Position numbers and translations under genes: made by a program
In this document: one piece after another, positions 24,223 through 35,867 of the stretch
How positions within the stretch are numbered: position 1 is the stretch's first letter
Layout: each line of letters opens with the position of its first letter
The notes under the pieces: generated by a model
Told to the model about the DNA's origin: nothing
Seen by the model: only the letters and a program-made list of their open reading frames with translations
Databases searched by the model: none
Origin: Cokeromyces recurvatus
Lineage: Eukaryota; Mucoromycota; Mucoromycetes; Mucorales; Mucoraceae
Length of the DNA: 64,000 nucleotides
Assembly (NCBI RefSeq): GCF_025118155.1
Contig: NW_026251389.1
Span: forward strand, 992,001 to 1,056,000
Reading direction: 5' to 3'

Positions 24223-24895
24223 ATGTCACTTCGATCAATTATCCGTCCTCTGAATTTATTAAGTAGAAAACAAACATCAAGAATTACTATACTTAAATCA
24301 CCATATAATACAGCTGGTAAGAATTCATTTCAAGTTTATTAAATCTCTACCCTTGTCATTTATATACCTTTTTGTTTTGGTTTTCAACGCTCAGTTACCT
24401 CGAATCAAAATATTACTAGTTCTACAGAAAATGCGATACAGAATGAGAAAGATCCAAAGGCAGATCAAGGTAAAATATTTACACACATAAAATAGATACA
24501 TACACAAAATACTTAGGATTCCTTTTTTCTTTTTACTAGATGATTCGAAAAAAATAAAAAATGATGACATGCAAGGTTATGCTTATGGAGCTCATCATTG
24601 GAACATGGAACGTGCATCAGCTATTACATTAATACCTCTCATAACTACTCAATTTGTTTATGGTGCACATCCCATCGTAGACGGACTAATGGGAGTTGTT
24701 TTACCTTATCACGTATATATGGGATTTGATTCTTGTATTACAGATTATATTCCAAGACGTAATTACCCTCGACTTCACCAAGTGGCTAATTGGACTCTGA
24801 TGGGAACAACAGGTTTAGTAATGTGGGGTTTTTATGAATTTAATACAAATGACATTGGGATAACAGAGTTTTTGCAAAGATTGTTTGCCGCTTAG
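24223..24895 (+). CDS. SDH4: Succinate dehydrogenase membrane anchor subunit (CybS)
   Basis: Three exons (24223-24316, 24395-24469, 24540-24895), 174 aa. The N-terminus (MSLRSIIRPLNLLSRK...) is Arg/Ser-rich, without acidic residues for the first ~30, and is a typical mitochondrial presequence. The mature part has YGAHHWNMERASAITLIPLI, then a helix with GAHPIVDGLMGVVLPYHVYMGF that includes the conserved heme-region His, the quinone-site pair in ITDYIPRRNYP, and a third membrane helix LMGTTGLVMWGFYEF. This is the CybS fold of complex II, which anchors Sdh1-Sdh2 and binds ubiquinone in the inner mitochondrial membrane. Presence of SDH argues against an anaerobic gut fungus despite the high AT content. 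Confidence 0.92.
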
Positions 24896-25129
24896 AACAT
24901 AAAGTTAATTATTTCGATCTGCTTTCTCAACACATATTTATGCACATTCATACCATTTACTTTAAAAAAAAACAAGTTGTTTAAGGTTCACATAGAATAA
25001 ATTTAATGTATATACAATAGTCTTTTGTGACGACTTTTGAGACAGAAAAAAAAAACTGGGGTACATGTGTATATAATAAAGAGAAAAGATCAGTTTCTTT
25101 TCTCTTCTTCTTTTTTAATATATATCTTA

Positions 25130-25515
25130 ATGTCTCATCATACTTCTTACACTTTAGCTGGATTATGTGCTGCAGGGTATATATTATTAATGTATTTTAC
25201 ATATAAAAGTCATTACTGATTTATACAACAACCAACTATATTATTTTAAGTGGAATTGCAGGTTTTGCTAGAACTCGTTCAATTCCATCTTTAGTTGCAG
25301 GACTTGGCGTAGGTATACTTTATGGTACTGCTGGCTACTTGATCCAACAAAATAAAGATTATGGACATGAAACAGCTGTGGCTGCTTCTACTATCTTGGG
25401 TGGTGCTATGATTCCTCGTGCTCTAAAGACAAGAAAACCAGTTCCTGTTGCCCTATCTGTCATTTCAATTGCCGCTGGTAGTTATTACGTCAAGAAGATC
25501 ATTGACTACAGCTAA
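25130..25515 (+). CDS. TMEM14-family small membrane protein (UPF0136)
   Basis: Two exons (25130-25176, 25251-25515), 103 aa. The frame across the intron requires the acceptor TTTTAAG at 25249-25250 and restores the family motif AAGGIAGFARTRSIPSLVAGL. Using the nearer CAG acceptor would break the frame. The protein has four short Gly/Ala-rich hydrophobic helices (TLAGLCAAGGIAG, IPSLVAGLGVGILYGTAGYL, TAVAASTILGGAMIP, VALSVISIAAGSYYV), as in TMEM14A/C. TMEM14C is a mitochondrial inner-membrane protein involved in porphyrin import in animals; fungal function is not settled. Length is normal for the family (about 100-115 aa). Confidence 0.9.
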
Positions 25516-25909
25516 ATTATATAATCTCTATGGCCTAATGGCAATAAATTCTTATATTTTTTTTGTAAGCTGTAATATAATTAATGAGAAATTGCATACT
25601 GATGATGATGGTATGATGTACTATTAAGCTTATTAATTTTGTTTCTGAATAGTGACATTGAAATGTTGATGACATAATTACTAATTCATTTCAATATTTT
25701 ATCAAAACATGTAGTATTCATGACTACTTTTAATATTAAACTAGGTGTTGTATAATAAATTTTATAATGTCGTTCTATCAATGACATTCATGTAAAAAAA
25801 AAAAAAGGAATCTTTTGTGTTGAAAAAATGGATAAAAATGTCTTTGTGACCGCATTTGCTTTAATTTTCGTCTTTTTTTTATTATTATTATTGTTATTAT
25901 TTCTTGATA
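25516..25909. other. Intergenic spacer between TMEM14-like and DTW-domain genes
   Basis: About 390 bp, AT-rich. It includes an ORF from 25828 that reads into a 34-aa Leu/Phe-rich peptide; this is most likely an accident of the (TTA)n tract at 25880-25900. Nothing else seen. Confidence 0.5.
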
Positions 25910-26865
25910 ATGATGAACCAACAAGAAGGTGATTAAATATAAAACAACATTGCAGCAATTTGCTTTCTTCTTTTTGTTTTTTAATCTTTACTGTAGAATC
26001 GAACAATAGGAAACGTTCAATTGATGACATTAATACAAAGGAAGGGCCTTTTGATCAGCTCAAGATTGATAATGATCAAATCTTGAAACAAGTTCAACAA
26101 CGATCTCCTTGTCCGATCTGTAAGAAAACTGTAAAATATTTTTGTTATAAATGTTACCAGATTGTTGGAATGCAGCGATCTGATATACCTCAAGTGGAGT
26201 TACCTATTCATTTAGATGTGTGAGTTCAATATTGTGTATATAAACTACATTATAAACTGATGTAATACTAGTATAAAGCATCATAAGGAATTAGATGGTA
26301 AATCGACAGCAGTGCATGCAAAAATTATCGCAGATAAAGATGTTGATATCTATACTTGGCCAGATGTGCCACAATTTGAACAGCCTGAAAGAACGTTACT
26401 GCTATTTCCCGGACCTGTAAAGTATATAATTTTTTCATGTAACAAACACACAAGTTAAACACATTACATGCTGTTTTATAGGGAGCAAAACAATTAAAAG
26501 ATATTCCACGAGATTCATTTGATAAAGTTGTAGTGATTGACGGCACATGGATTCAAGCAAGACAAATTGCTAATAACACACCTATTTTAAAAAAGATGCA
26601 ATGTGTAACGATAGCTCCTCGACAAACACATTTTTGGCGTTTTCAAAACGTGAATGACGAACATTTAGCAACTATTGAAGCCATTTATTATTTTTATCGA
26701 GAATTTAGTGAGACGTTTGAGGATTCAAGCTATGATGGACGATATGACAATTTAATGTTTTACTATAAATTTTTTTATCAATTGATACAGACGACATATC
26801 GTAAGAATAAGTCTGTTAAGTTTAATCATCGACACCAACAAAAAGACTATATTAAATATGAGTAA
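25910..26865 (+). CDS. tRNA-uridine aminocarboxypropyltransferase, DTWD1-like (DTW domain)
   Basis: Four exons (25910-25928, 25997-26219, 26272-26416, 26482-26865), 256 aa. Key features are an N-terminal zinc-binding-like cluster (RSPCPICKKTVKYFCYKCYQ, residues ~47-66), TLLLFPGPGAKQLKD, and the family signature DGTW (~149-152) inside VVVIDGTWIQARQI. Next come VTIAPRQTHFWRFQ and HLATIEAIYYFYREF, the DTW-domain C-terminal motif. DTWD1 enzymes add acp3U to tRNA (U20 in human), using S-adenosylmethionine as the aminocarboxypropyl donor. The cluster and overall length point to DTWD1 rather than DTWD2. Exon 1 codes only MMNQQE; it was picked by frame, a good acceptor (CTGTAG) and the lack of an ATG at the start of exon 2, so the start is less sure than the rest. 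Confidence 0.87.
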
Positions 26866-27341
26866 TAAATAAGGCCATGTATATTATTATATTATAACAA
26901 GGAGATAAAGCTTTTAGTTGTTAATCTTTTCATAATTTGTATTTCCTAAATTATTCAAGAAATGAATGTTTTTGTTTAAATCAATACAAGATGCTTTTTT
27001 TTTTTTTTTTGTTAAAGGAATCCTCTCTAGCTAAAATAACTCTAATAAAAATTATATACTGTATAATATGATGCTCGTTAGCAGTTTATTTTGTAATAGA
27101 ATGAATAGCTTGACTGCATCTAGTGTCATAGAATACATTTACATCTTTAAATGTAAAATATGAAAGCATATTAAAGCTATTTCGAAAGTATAATAATATA
27201 TATAGAAAGTAGATGTATTACTAGAAAGGATAAAAGTATAAAGCCTTATGCATGTTAAAGATGAATCACTTTGCATTGTTTGGTATTAATTTATTTATAG
27301 GCTATATACAACAATCCTCTTCACATATACATGACATTGTT
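26866..27341. other. Convergent spacer DTW gene / TFC4
   Basis: About 475 bp of 3'-flanking sequence with a T run (~26996-27011). No gene or RNA recognised. Confidence 0.5.
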
Positions 27342-28838
27342 TTAAATCGTGCAATACTTTGATAAAAGTAACTGCGCCAAATACATATTACCACTTGTAA
27401 TATAAATATGATGAAGATTGTATGCTGCCTCAGATTTTAAATCAGTTTCATCATCCATATCTTGTTCCAACTCCTTTTGTTCTTCTTCTGAAACTGGCCA
27501 CTTGTAAACTTCATCTAATGGCTTCATCAATGATCCTACTAATGGCGCCTTTTTTATGGATGGCATACAAAGTACACGTTCATAATGCTTAGTGGCTAAA
27601 TGTGTAAGGCCCAACATATGGAAAGCACGTGCTAAATTATACGCGGCTTCCTGCTTGCTTTCTGATAATCTCTCGTATTCTTGTAAAAACATCATACCTT
27701 GCATGATCTGTAAATGACGATTATCTGTTCTACGGTTAACAGCTGTATGAAGTAAAGCCAAGCCTAGTGAAAGCCTGTTAACTGGATCTTTACGCGCTAA
27801 AGCTAAAGCTCTCATATGAAATAAACTAGCTGCTGTATGGTTTTTTGAGAATGTCATCATATGTCCGATAGCAGTTAAAAGAATAGGATTAACATATGTC
27901 ACATCTGTAAGACCTAAATTTCGTACTGTACGAGTTGTATCATTTTTGTTGACAGCTGAAGGTACGTATTGAAATGCTCGAAATTCAGGATAATTTGTAT
28001 TGCTACCATTATCACCTTCATCAATATCATCACTTATGTTATCATCGTTAAGTTCGGCATTAACAACGACTTCCATTCCCATCACTGCGTCATTCAATCT
28101 CTGAATTTCGTCCTCAGTTCCCTTACCATCGTTTTGTTCCTTTGTTCGATTTTTAGCAGCTATAGCGTCATTAAGCTGAACCATACGATTCAAGTACTTG
28201 ATTTGTGAGTAGGCAATTGAACTATTTCCTGTAGGTGAAGACGCATCAACAACAGCTGTATAAATTCTAAACGGGTCATTTTTAAATTGATAAAAATTAC
28301 ATAACCAACGTGCTCCTTCTTGTGCAATATATTCTTTTTTTCCAATTAAACCACAACCTATATACAAAAAGAGTTAATAATTGCTTGTGCGTGATAAAGA
28401 CTTCTCTGCTTATATATATACCTACCTATTAATGCTAAATAAAGAGCTGTCTTTTTGGGTATATCATGATAAAACACGTTAGCTTCAATTGCCTTTTTTA
28501 ATAATTCATATGCTTCATCAGCTCGTTTAGTGATGGCTAGCATATAAGCATATTTTATAAAAGTACGATGCCATTTATCAAACGGTATAGTTCTAAAATG
28601 AGAGGCAGCCAACATTCTCTCTCGTCTTTCTTCTTCTTCTCGCATCTGTCGTTCTTCTTCATCCTCTTCAATTTTTGGTTGTTGACCATCTTCTGTTTTC
28701 ACTTTAGGTCGAAGTCGACTGGCCATATTTCTTGCTTCTAAATGAATATCGTCTCCACTAAATGCTCTCTTACCTCTTCTTAATGCATAAAAACCTTGGA
28801 ATCTAGTAGCCTATATGTTTTATTAGTATATATTATTA

Positions 28839-28873
<35 letters not shown>

Positions 28874-29663
28874 TACTCTGAGAGATGGATAAAATGCCGT
28901 TGTCGATCTAAAGTCCTCCCATAGTTCCTGAGCATTTCTCATATAATCACGCATCATTGTACGATCCATCTCAATCAACTTTGGCCCTGTACATTCATCC
29001 AATTCTTGCAATTTATCAAATAGCGCCTTTGTAGCATATATCTTTTCTTCTTCTTGTTTTTGACGCTCCATTCGTTTGATGCGATAGTATTCATTCTTAG
29101 TCAGTTGCATTGGTTTTTCATCAAACAAGGATGCCTTTTTGTTCCTTTTGATAGCTCTATCATGTTCAATTAGCATATCAGCCGTGGAGAGAGCCTTCTT
29201 ATGTCGGCGTTCTTCACGATTCTTTTTCATAACATATTCAACTAATTCAAGTGCTTTGTCTTCTTTGCCTTGCTCTTCATAGACAGTAGCAAGCGACATC
29301 ATGACATCTAGATTATTGGGTTGTTCATCAAGGACATTGACGTAAAAGACAACAGCAGTTTCTAAATCACCTATTTCTCTGTAACAATCAGCAGTACGAA
29401 TTAACAAATCTACTTCAATTTCCTATGTTTAAAGATTAGGACAAATTATTGACATACATAATAAATTTTAATAACAAATAATTACTTCGGATGAATCAAT
29501 AATCCTTTGAAAGACCATTACTGCAAGATCATAATGTCTTTTATCGTAATAAGCATAAGCAATATCTTGATGTAAATCAGGATAGATTGTTGGAGGATAT
29601 TGTAGCAAATATTGAAAATGTCTCTAAACGAAAAAAGAAAAAGAACTGCTATAAATACTTTTA

Positions 29664-29702
<39 letters not shown>

Positions 29703-29724
29703 CACACTCACACTCACACTCACA

Positions 29725-29755
<31 letters not shown>

Positions 29756-31222
29756 TAAAACTACTTTACAGTTGCCAATCTCACTTGGTTTAGATATAAT
29801 CGACAAATACCCATTCTTACACGAAGTTCAATTGGGAAATCTGTTCTTGGTATATCTCCTTCTTCTGAAAGATACTCATCGTCATCATCTATTCGATCGG
29901 CCCACCAAGTCTCATTTTGTCTCTTTTGAATATGTCTCAAACCAGTCTTGATTGTATCTAAAGATCTTCTGTAGTCATTTAAAATCAAGTAAAGCTCACT
30001 TAACATGTTAATCTCTGAATATCCTAAACGATCCTGAAACTCATCTTCTTCTTCTTCTTCTTCTTCTTCTTCGCTATCGTTACCATTACCATATTTATCG
30101 TTTTTACTGTGATGAACAATAGCGTCTTCATAGAGTTGAATGGCTTCTTTAGTTCTACCTTGTTGTCGATAGAGTTGTGCAAGTTCATTAATGACCTTAA
30201 AATGATGTGGCATTTGTTCCAGAATGGCTAAAAAGCCATCAATAGCTAATTGATTCTTGTCAAGCTGTTTAAATAGAAAAGAACGGTCCCAAAGAGCATC
30301 AACATCTGTGGGATCTAATGTAAGTACTTTTGTAAGACAATAAATAGCTTGTTTTGGAACATCATTTTCACTATATACGAATACATATATGTATTTATAT
30401 AGATGATATGTACATAAATTTGTGTTCTACTTTGTCATTGAAAATTGAAATATATCGACTTACATTGATTTCAGGGCTAATTCTTTCCATAATTTAATAT
30501 CATTACATAAATGAGCAGCAACCATACGAAACTTGATAGACTTTTCATTATTTCCTAATTCTTCATGAACTAAACCCAATGTGTTCCAAGCTGGATGTGC
30601 ATTTGGATGTTCTGTAATAATCTCTTGAAGTAAACTAATGGCTTGACCATAATCACGAGCAATATAAAGAGAATTGGCTTGACCAAAACGTTGTTTTCCT
30701 TCTTCAGAAAACTTGAATTCGCCTGCCTGCATGCGTTTTCTAAGTGATCCTCTAATTTTTTTAGCACCAATGCCGGTTGTTAATGCTAAATTATTGTCAA
30801 ATTCTTCCATGTCTCGTTCGAGTTCTTCAATGCCACCTGTTCTAAATCTTTCACGTTGTTCAACGATAGTTTGTAATTGTACACTAGAAAAAAAAAAGAA
30901 GAGAGAGGGAGAGAGAGAAAGAAAGAAAGAAAAAGAAAAGATTTTAGGGGAATTGTATAGATGTGTATATTGGTTTCTTTTACTTGATTTCATCATCCAT
31001 TTCTTCATCATCAGAACGAACATGCGGTGTTTCGTCAAGCCAATCATCTAGAGAATCGTGATCATCATCTTCTTCAGCCATCATATCGTCAAAGGCTCGT
31101 AATTCAGCTATTTCTAACATTTCTGCTTCAGTAGGTGGTCTATTAAAATCGTCTAGTGCTGCATCATATTCCTCCTCTTCTTCTTGTTTAACTATCAGTT
31201 TTTCTTTCCCTTTTTCTGACAT
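27342..31222 (-). CDS. TFC4: Transcription factor TFIIIC subunit (tau131 / GTF3C3), TPR protein
   Basis: Seven exons (31222-30984, 30883-30464, 30370-29770, 29623-29486, 29422-28877, 28810-28426, 28357-27342), 1,114 aa. The N-terminus is acidic (EEEEEYDAALDDF, MMAEEDDDHDSLDDWLDE). From ~165 come TPR units: GQANSLYIARDYGQAISLLQ, HPAWNTLGLVHEELGN, VDALWDRSFLFKQLDKN, VINELAQLYRQQGRTKEAI, DLHQDIAYAYYDKRHYDLA and LLIRTADCYREIGDLETAV. A charged linker (~620-690) is followed by FQGFYALRRGKRAF and FRTIPFDKWHRTFIKYAYML, then a second TPR block ending SGNMYLAQLLLSKY. This is the Tfc4/Sfc4 layout; the protein is the TFIIIC tauA subunit that recruits TFIIIB to tRNA and 5S genes. Yeast Tfc4 has 1,025 aa. 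An intron contains a compound microsatellite and another a 32-A tract. Confidence 0.92.
29667..29749. repeat. Compound microsatellite (CA)n(CTCACA)n(TA)n in TFC4 intron 3
   Basis: About 83 bp of three consecutive repeat types: CA dinucleotides, then CTCACA hexamers, then TA dinucleotides. They lie inside the intron between exons 3 and 4. Confidence 0.92.
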
Positions 31223-32056
31223 TTTTGATTTACAGAAAAAAATAATAAATAATAAAGTGAATAAAAAAAAAAAAGTTTTGACTATTTTTTTTTCTTTTTC
31301 GCTTTAGAATAAGTCACAAAATTGTCCAACTCAGGAGTAGATGCAAAAAATGCATAATTTATTACGTAAAAAAAAATAAAAAATAATAAAAAATTTAAAA
31401 AAAAAAAAGCATAATATTATGAGTCAATCCATGACAAAGTCAATACACAAATTTAGGCTAATAACCTTGAAGGCACAAGGAATACATTATTATTTATAGT
31501 AATAATTTTTTATTATTTGAAAACTTCGGTGGTAAGCAAAATACTAAAGAGCAGAGTAGAATTGAGACAGGGCATTACACTATTAACAGCGATACATCAA
31601 ACATGCAGATTTTAGAGACTGTGGAGATATAAGCCCTAAAAACGTTTAATCTATATATTAATTAGATATTATATGGAAGCATATGAAACGATCGTTAAGT
31701 AGCGGACTACAATCCAGTCATTATAAATGAGTAGAAGAAATACACTACTTGTCTAGTGCTGACACTCATGGAATTGTTGTCAAAACCAATCGTATACGCG
31801 CTCATTCTGGTACTTCTGCTTAGGAAAAAATCAAGATTTTATTTTCAAAAATCATGACATAATAAAATGACTGATTAACGATCACAAATATGCACTGGGT
31901 GCGAGGATATAAAACTTGTTAAACTACACATCCTCTATTTCAAGTGCGCGAATGTAACTTTATCATGATCAAGTTTAAGAAGCAGTTAGTTGGGATTTCT
32001 ACAATTTTAACTCTTTTTTTTTTTTACTGAAGTAGTAAAAAAGATATACATATATA

Positions 32057-32088
<32 letters not shown>

Positions 32089-32985
32089 ATCGAGGAGGAA
32101 GAGCATGAGATGAATTATCTACTTCCTTTGACATGGCTGTGACAGTTTCTTTATATCAATGCTACTGACTTTACATTCACCTTTTTTTTTTTTGAATCAG
32201 TAATACAGCATCTTTTTTATTCCTAGTAAGGCAATATTCTATGCCTGATAAGACAACACTTTGTTTCTTAAAACAACTATACTTAATTTCTGATTGGACT
32301 AGATGGTATTATTGATTGGAAAGTCTGTTACACGGTGTCATTATGTTCTTCTCTATTTATGGCAATCAAACAGATATAAAAGTACTATTTAAAAAGAGGA
32401 AAGAAAAGTAAGTCTGTTGCAGTATTAAGTTCTACGAAAAAAAAATAGATATGTTTGTAAGACTATAAATATTAAATATACGTGCTCACGATACCTCTGA
32501 TAAATGCTTTCTTTTTTAAGGCCATAAAATCACTCTAATTGACATATTTCTGCAAAATATTTGACATATTTTTTTTTTATTCGTTATTATTGTAAATAAA
32601 CCATGTACTTCTTTACTAAATAGACCTTTTCTTTGTTAAAAGCTTTGAGTGTTCCTTATGACTTATATTCACTATTATTTAGAGATGTTTAACCTAGAAT
32701 TTCACTTTTTAATAAGCCAATCATTATATAAACATATATATTGAAGGCGCTAGTTTCTTTTTTCTTTCTTTCTCTTGTATAAAGAATATAAAAATAATCA
32801 TTTACTTTACACTAATAAAGTATTTCGTCACTCATTATAACAAAATATAGCAGCTTAGCATGTTTAATTAATCAAAATTCATATGTAGCAAGTATTATGT
32901 GAAACCTACTTTGTATATTAATTATTAAATTTTTTTGGACCTTTTTTCTTTTTTTCTTTTTCTTCTTGGTTTATAAATAATATAA
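31223..32985. other. Intergenic region between divergent TFC4 and VCX1
   Basis: About 1.76 kb holding both promoters. A hexanucleotide repeat, about five copies of TTGTCG, lies at 32057-32088 and is followed by a purine-rich gaggaggaagagcatgag. I recognise no gene, tRNA or element here. Confidence 0.4.
32057..32088. repeat. TTGTCG hexanucleotide tandem repeat
   Basis: Five perfect tandem copies (GC-rich against the AT-rich background) in the TFC4-VCX1 intergenic region. Confidence 0.9.
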
Positions 32986-33661
32986 ATGAGTGAACGAGAA
33001 CTTTTACTACCTCACCATGAGGGGAGATTAACTTTTAAATCGTCTTTGAAACATACATTAACATCTTCTAAATTCAATTGGCTGCTTGTCTTTGTTCCTA
33101 TTGCTTTAATATTATCAGGATCTTCTTCAAGTGTAGTTTTTTCCTTGAATTTCATTGCCATCATGCCACTTGCTCGACTTCTTGGTTTCGGTAAAGTAGC
33201 ATCAGTATACATATATTATATAACATTCTATTAAAACGTCCTTTTTTTTAAAAATATATATATATATAGCTACTGAGGAAATTGCACTTCGCTCAGGTTC
33301 CGTCATTGGTTCTGTAAAGTGAATATAAAGATATTTATACATACAGTCACATGTAACTTATATTATTTATGATTCATGTAGCTCTTGAATGCTACTTTTG
33401 GTAATGCAGTTGAACTAATCCTTGGCATGATTGCTCTAAAAGAAGGCTTAGTACGTGTAGTTCAAGGTAACTTTTTTATATATATTTATATATGTGTGTA
33501 TATGCATGTGTAGATTCGTTCAAATTATTCACTTTATATATGCATAAGCTTCTATTTTGGGTTCTATTTTATCCAATATATTACTTGTTCTTGGTTGCTG
33601 TTTCTTAGCAGGCGGTATCGGTAGATCAGAACAAACATTTAATGCGACAGGTAAGCTGGAA

Positions 33662-33705
<44 letters not shown>

Positions 33706-34706
33706 TATTTATTAAGAAAGATATTGACTACTTATTTTAGCTGCACAAACATCTACTTCTTTATTGGGCTTGACTGCTCTTTCCTTATTAATTCCTGCCG
33801 CCTTTAGTGCAACGGCTGGAACAGAAATAAATGAAGTGAATAAGGGTATCATTAATTTAAGTCATGGTACTGCTATTATTCTCTTAATTATCTATTTCTT
33901 ATATTTGGTGTTTCAATTAAAGACCCATTCTGAATTGGTAAGTTGCGAAAAGGGAAAAAAAGCTAATCTTTTGTATAAAAGATACTAATAATGTGTATAT
34001 AAAGTTTGAAGATGAAGCAGATGAAGAAGAATATCCTCATACAACTCTTTCTTTTGCTATTATTGCGTAAAAGTGTATATTAAATGACAAAAAGATAAAA
34101 GTAATATTAACATTTTTTTTTGGTTTGCGTTTTAGTTTGTTAGTGATTGCTGGTTTTATTGCTGCACATGCTGAACTCCTTGTTGGAGCGTAAGTGAATA
34201 GTACAAAAAATGACCGTGAATAATGGCTAATAATAATTTAAATAGTATTGAAGGTGTTGTTGAAGTCTGGGGATTAAATGAAACATTTGTTGGTCTTATT
34301 ATTTTACCTATCGTTGGCAAGTAAAGTATTTTTTTTTCTTTTTTACATGGATTCTATATGAACATTATTGTATATATACTTATTCATTCTTTATAGTGCT
34401 GCAGAACATGTTAGTTCAATTACATTCGCTATGAAAAACAAAATGAACTTATGTATTGGTATTGCAGTATCATCCTCTTTACAGATTGGTCTTTTGGTAT
34501 CTCCTATATTAGTCTTGACAGGTTGGCTTATTGATGTTCCTATGACCTTCTTTTTTGAAATCTTTGAAACAGTCGTTTTGTTTTCAAGCGTACTTGTCGT
34601 GAATTATTTAATTGGTGATGGTAAATCAAATTGGCTTGAAGGGGCTTTATTGTTAGCATGTTATGCAATTGTAGCCTTAGCTTTTTATTATCATCCAACT
34701 GTTTAA
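32986..34706 (+). CDS. VCX1: Vacuolar Ca2+/H+ exchanger (CAX family)
   Basis: Nine exons (32986-33190, 33270-33313, 33382-33466, 33549-33650, 33741-33937, 34005-34066, 34136-34189, 34246-34320, 34397-34706), 377 aa. The two alpha-repeat signatures are present: [10 protein letters not shown] (Glu ~94) and [11 protein letters not shown] (Glu ~278). These are the cation-binding GNA-x-E motifs of Ca2+/cation antiporters. About 11 membrane helices are expected. The acidic stretch [11 protein letters not shown] between halves corresponds to the family's acidic loop. The short N-terminus ([14 protein letters not shown]...) has no obvious long autoinhibitory region. VCX1 moves cytosolic Ca2+ (and in some species Mn2+) into the vacuole against the proton gradient. 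Intron 4 contains an A38 tract (33666-33703). Confidence 0.95.
33666..33703. repeat. Poly(A) tract in VCX1 intron 4
   Basis: 38 consecutive A on the coding strand within the 90-nt intron 33651-33740. Confidence 0.9.
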
Positions 34707-35207
34707 AAAAATAATAATAATAATAATATATACATGTATGATGTGCACAGGCTTATGATGTAACTACAAGAAGCGGCAAATAAATCTTTTTTTTTTTCAA
34801 ATGGCTGATTTTCAAATCTTAAAAGCGAGTGGCGTTTTTTTTTTTATTGAAGCCCCCCCCCTTTTTTTTTATTAAAAAAAAATCGCCCATTGGCATTGGA
34901 ACCACTGTACATAAATCATGTAACGATTTCCTTTTATATATTAACGAAACATGCTGTCCTATTGCTTTTATGTCTTATTCTTAGTCATACAATTTTAAAC
35001 TATATCAGTGATGGTAGCACGAAGCTTTACAACAATGGGTTTCTTTATCCCCGACTAAATATAAAATTTATGTGAATATAGCATTTTATGATAGGATTCA
35101 ACTTTGTAACACTCCAGTTATTCCTTTTTTTTTCTCGTAAGGATAATATGTTCGTAGATTCTGAAATTTATATTCCATAATCATTAACAATTACAATCTT
35201 AGCCTAT
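34707..35207. other. 3' flank of VCX1
   Basis: About 500 bp before the foldback element. It has an ATA repeat, a C7/T10 run near 34850-34870 and no supported gene; the 61-aa ORF at 34890-35075 looks like chance. Confidence 0.45.
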
Positions 35208-35482
35208 TACCCTTTACTGGAGCTAACGAAATCTCGCTAGACTAAAGATGATTACACACTGCTGCCAACTTAAAATAGTATATCACAACTTACTATTGTT
35301 AGACGGTGAAGATATGACTGATGATTTATAATGACAATCATGAGACACAGAGTAACATAACAAATATATAAATGAAGACACTTCATCATCGTCAATAAAC
35401 GAGAGGGAGAGAAGTACATCATGCACTATAAAACATTATATCTTTATTTGGTAATTTGTCTGAGTATCCAAAATGTTCGTTA
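35208..35482 (+). repeat. Left inverted arm of foldback element
   Basis: 275 bp, reverse complement of 35868-36142. The outer end begins TACCCTTTACTGGAGC; the inner end is AAATGTTCGTTA. Confidence 0.9.
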
Positions 35483-35867
35483 CTTGGTGTTAAACGTAAA
35501 TTTTTATGACATCTGTTACATTTTCTTACTGTTATACTAACAACAGAAATTGAGCTACGTCTGTAAAAAGAACATAAGCATATAAAAAAAAAAGGGATAA
35601 AGCAGATGATGAATACTTTTGATAACATTATCCAGATACATATTTAGATGTGTGTAAAAGAAAAAGGGTTTTTTTTTTCTTCTTTCTTCTTTATAAAAAA
35701 AAAATCCTCTTTTTTTATGCTAAAGTTCGCTTATCATATAATAGTTCGTATATAATGTATTGAGCTCAAAAGTTAAGTTTAGCTAAAATTTATACTTGCT
35801 AATACACTTTATAAATTTTTTATGATTCGTTATTAAAGACTAAAACCTTCAAGAGACTGTCAAGTAA

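Noticed and set aside
25828..25931. 34-aa Leu/Phe-rich peptide upstream of the DTW gene
   Set aside because: Arises from the (TTA)n/T tract; its frame does not fit the splice to the conserved exon (a stop follows at once), and no other support exists.
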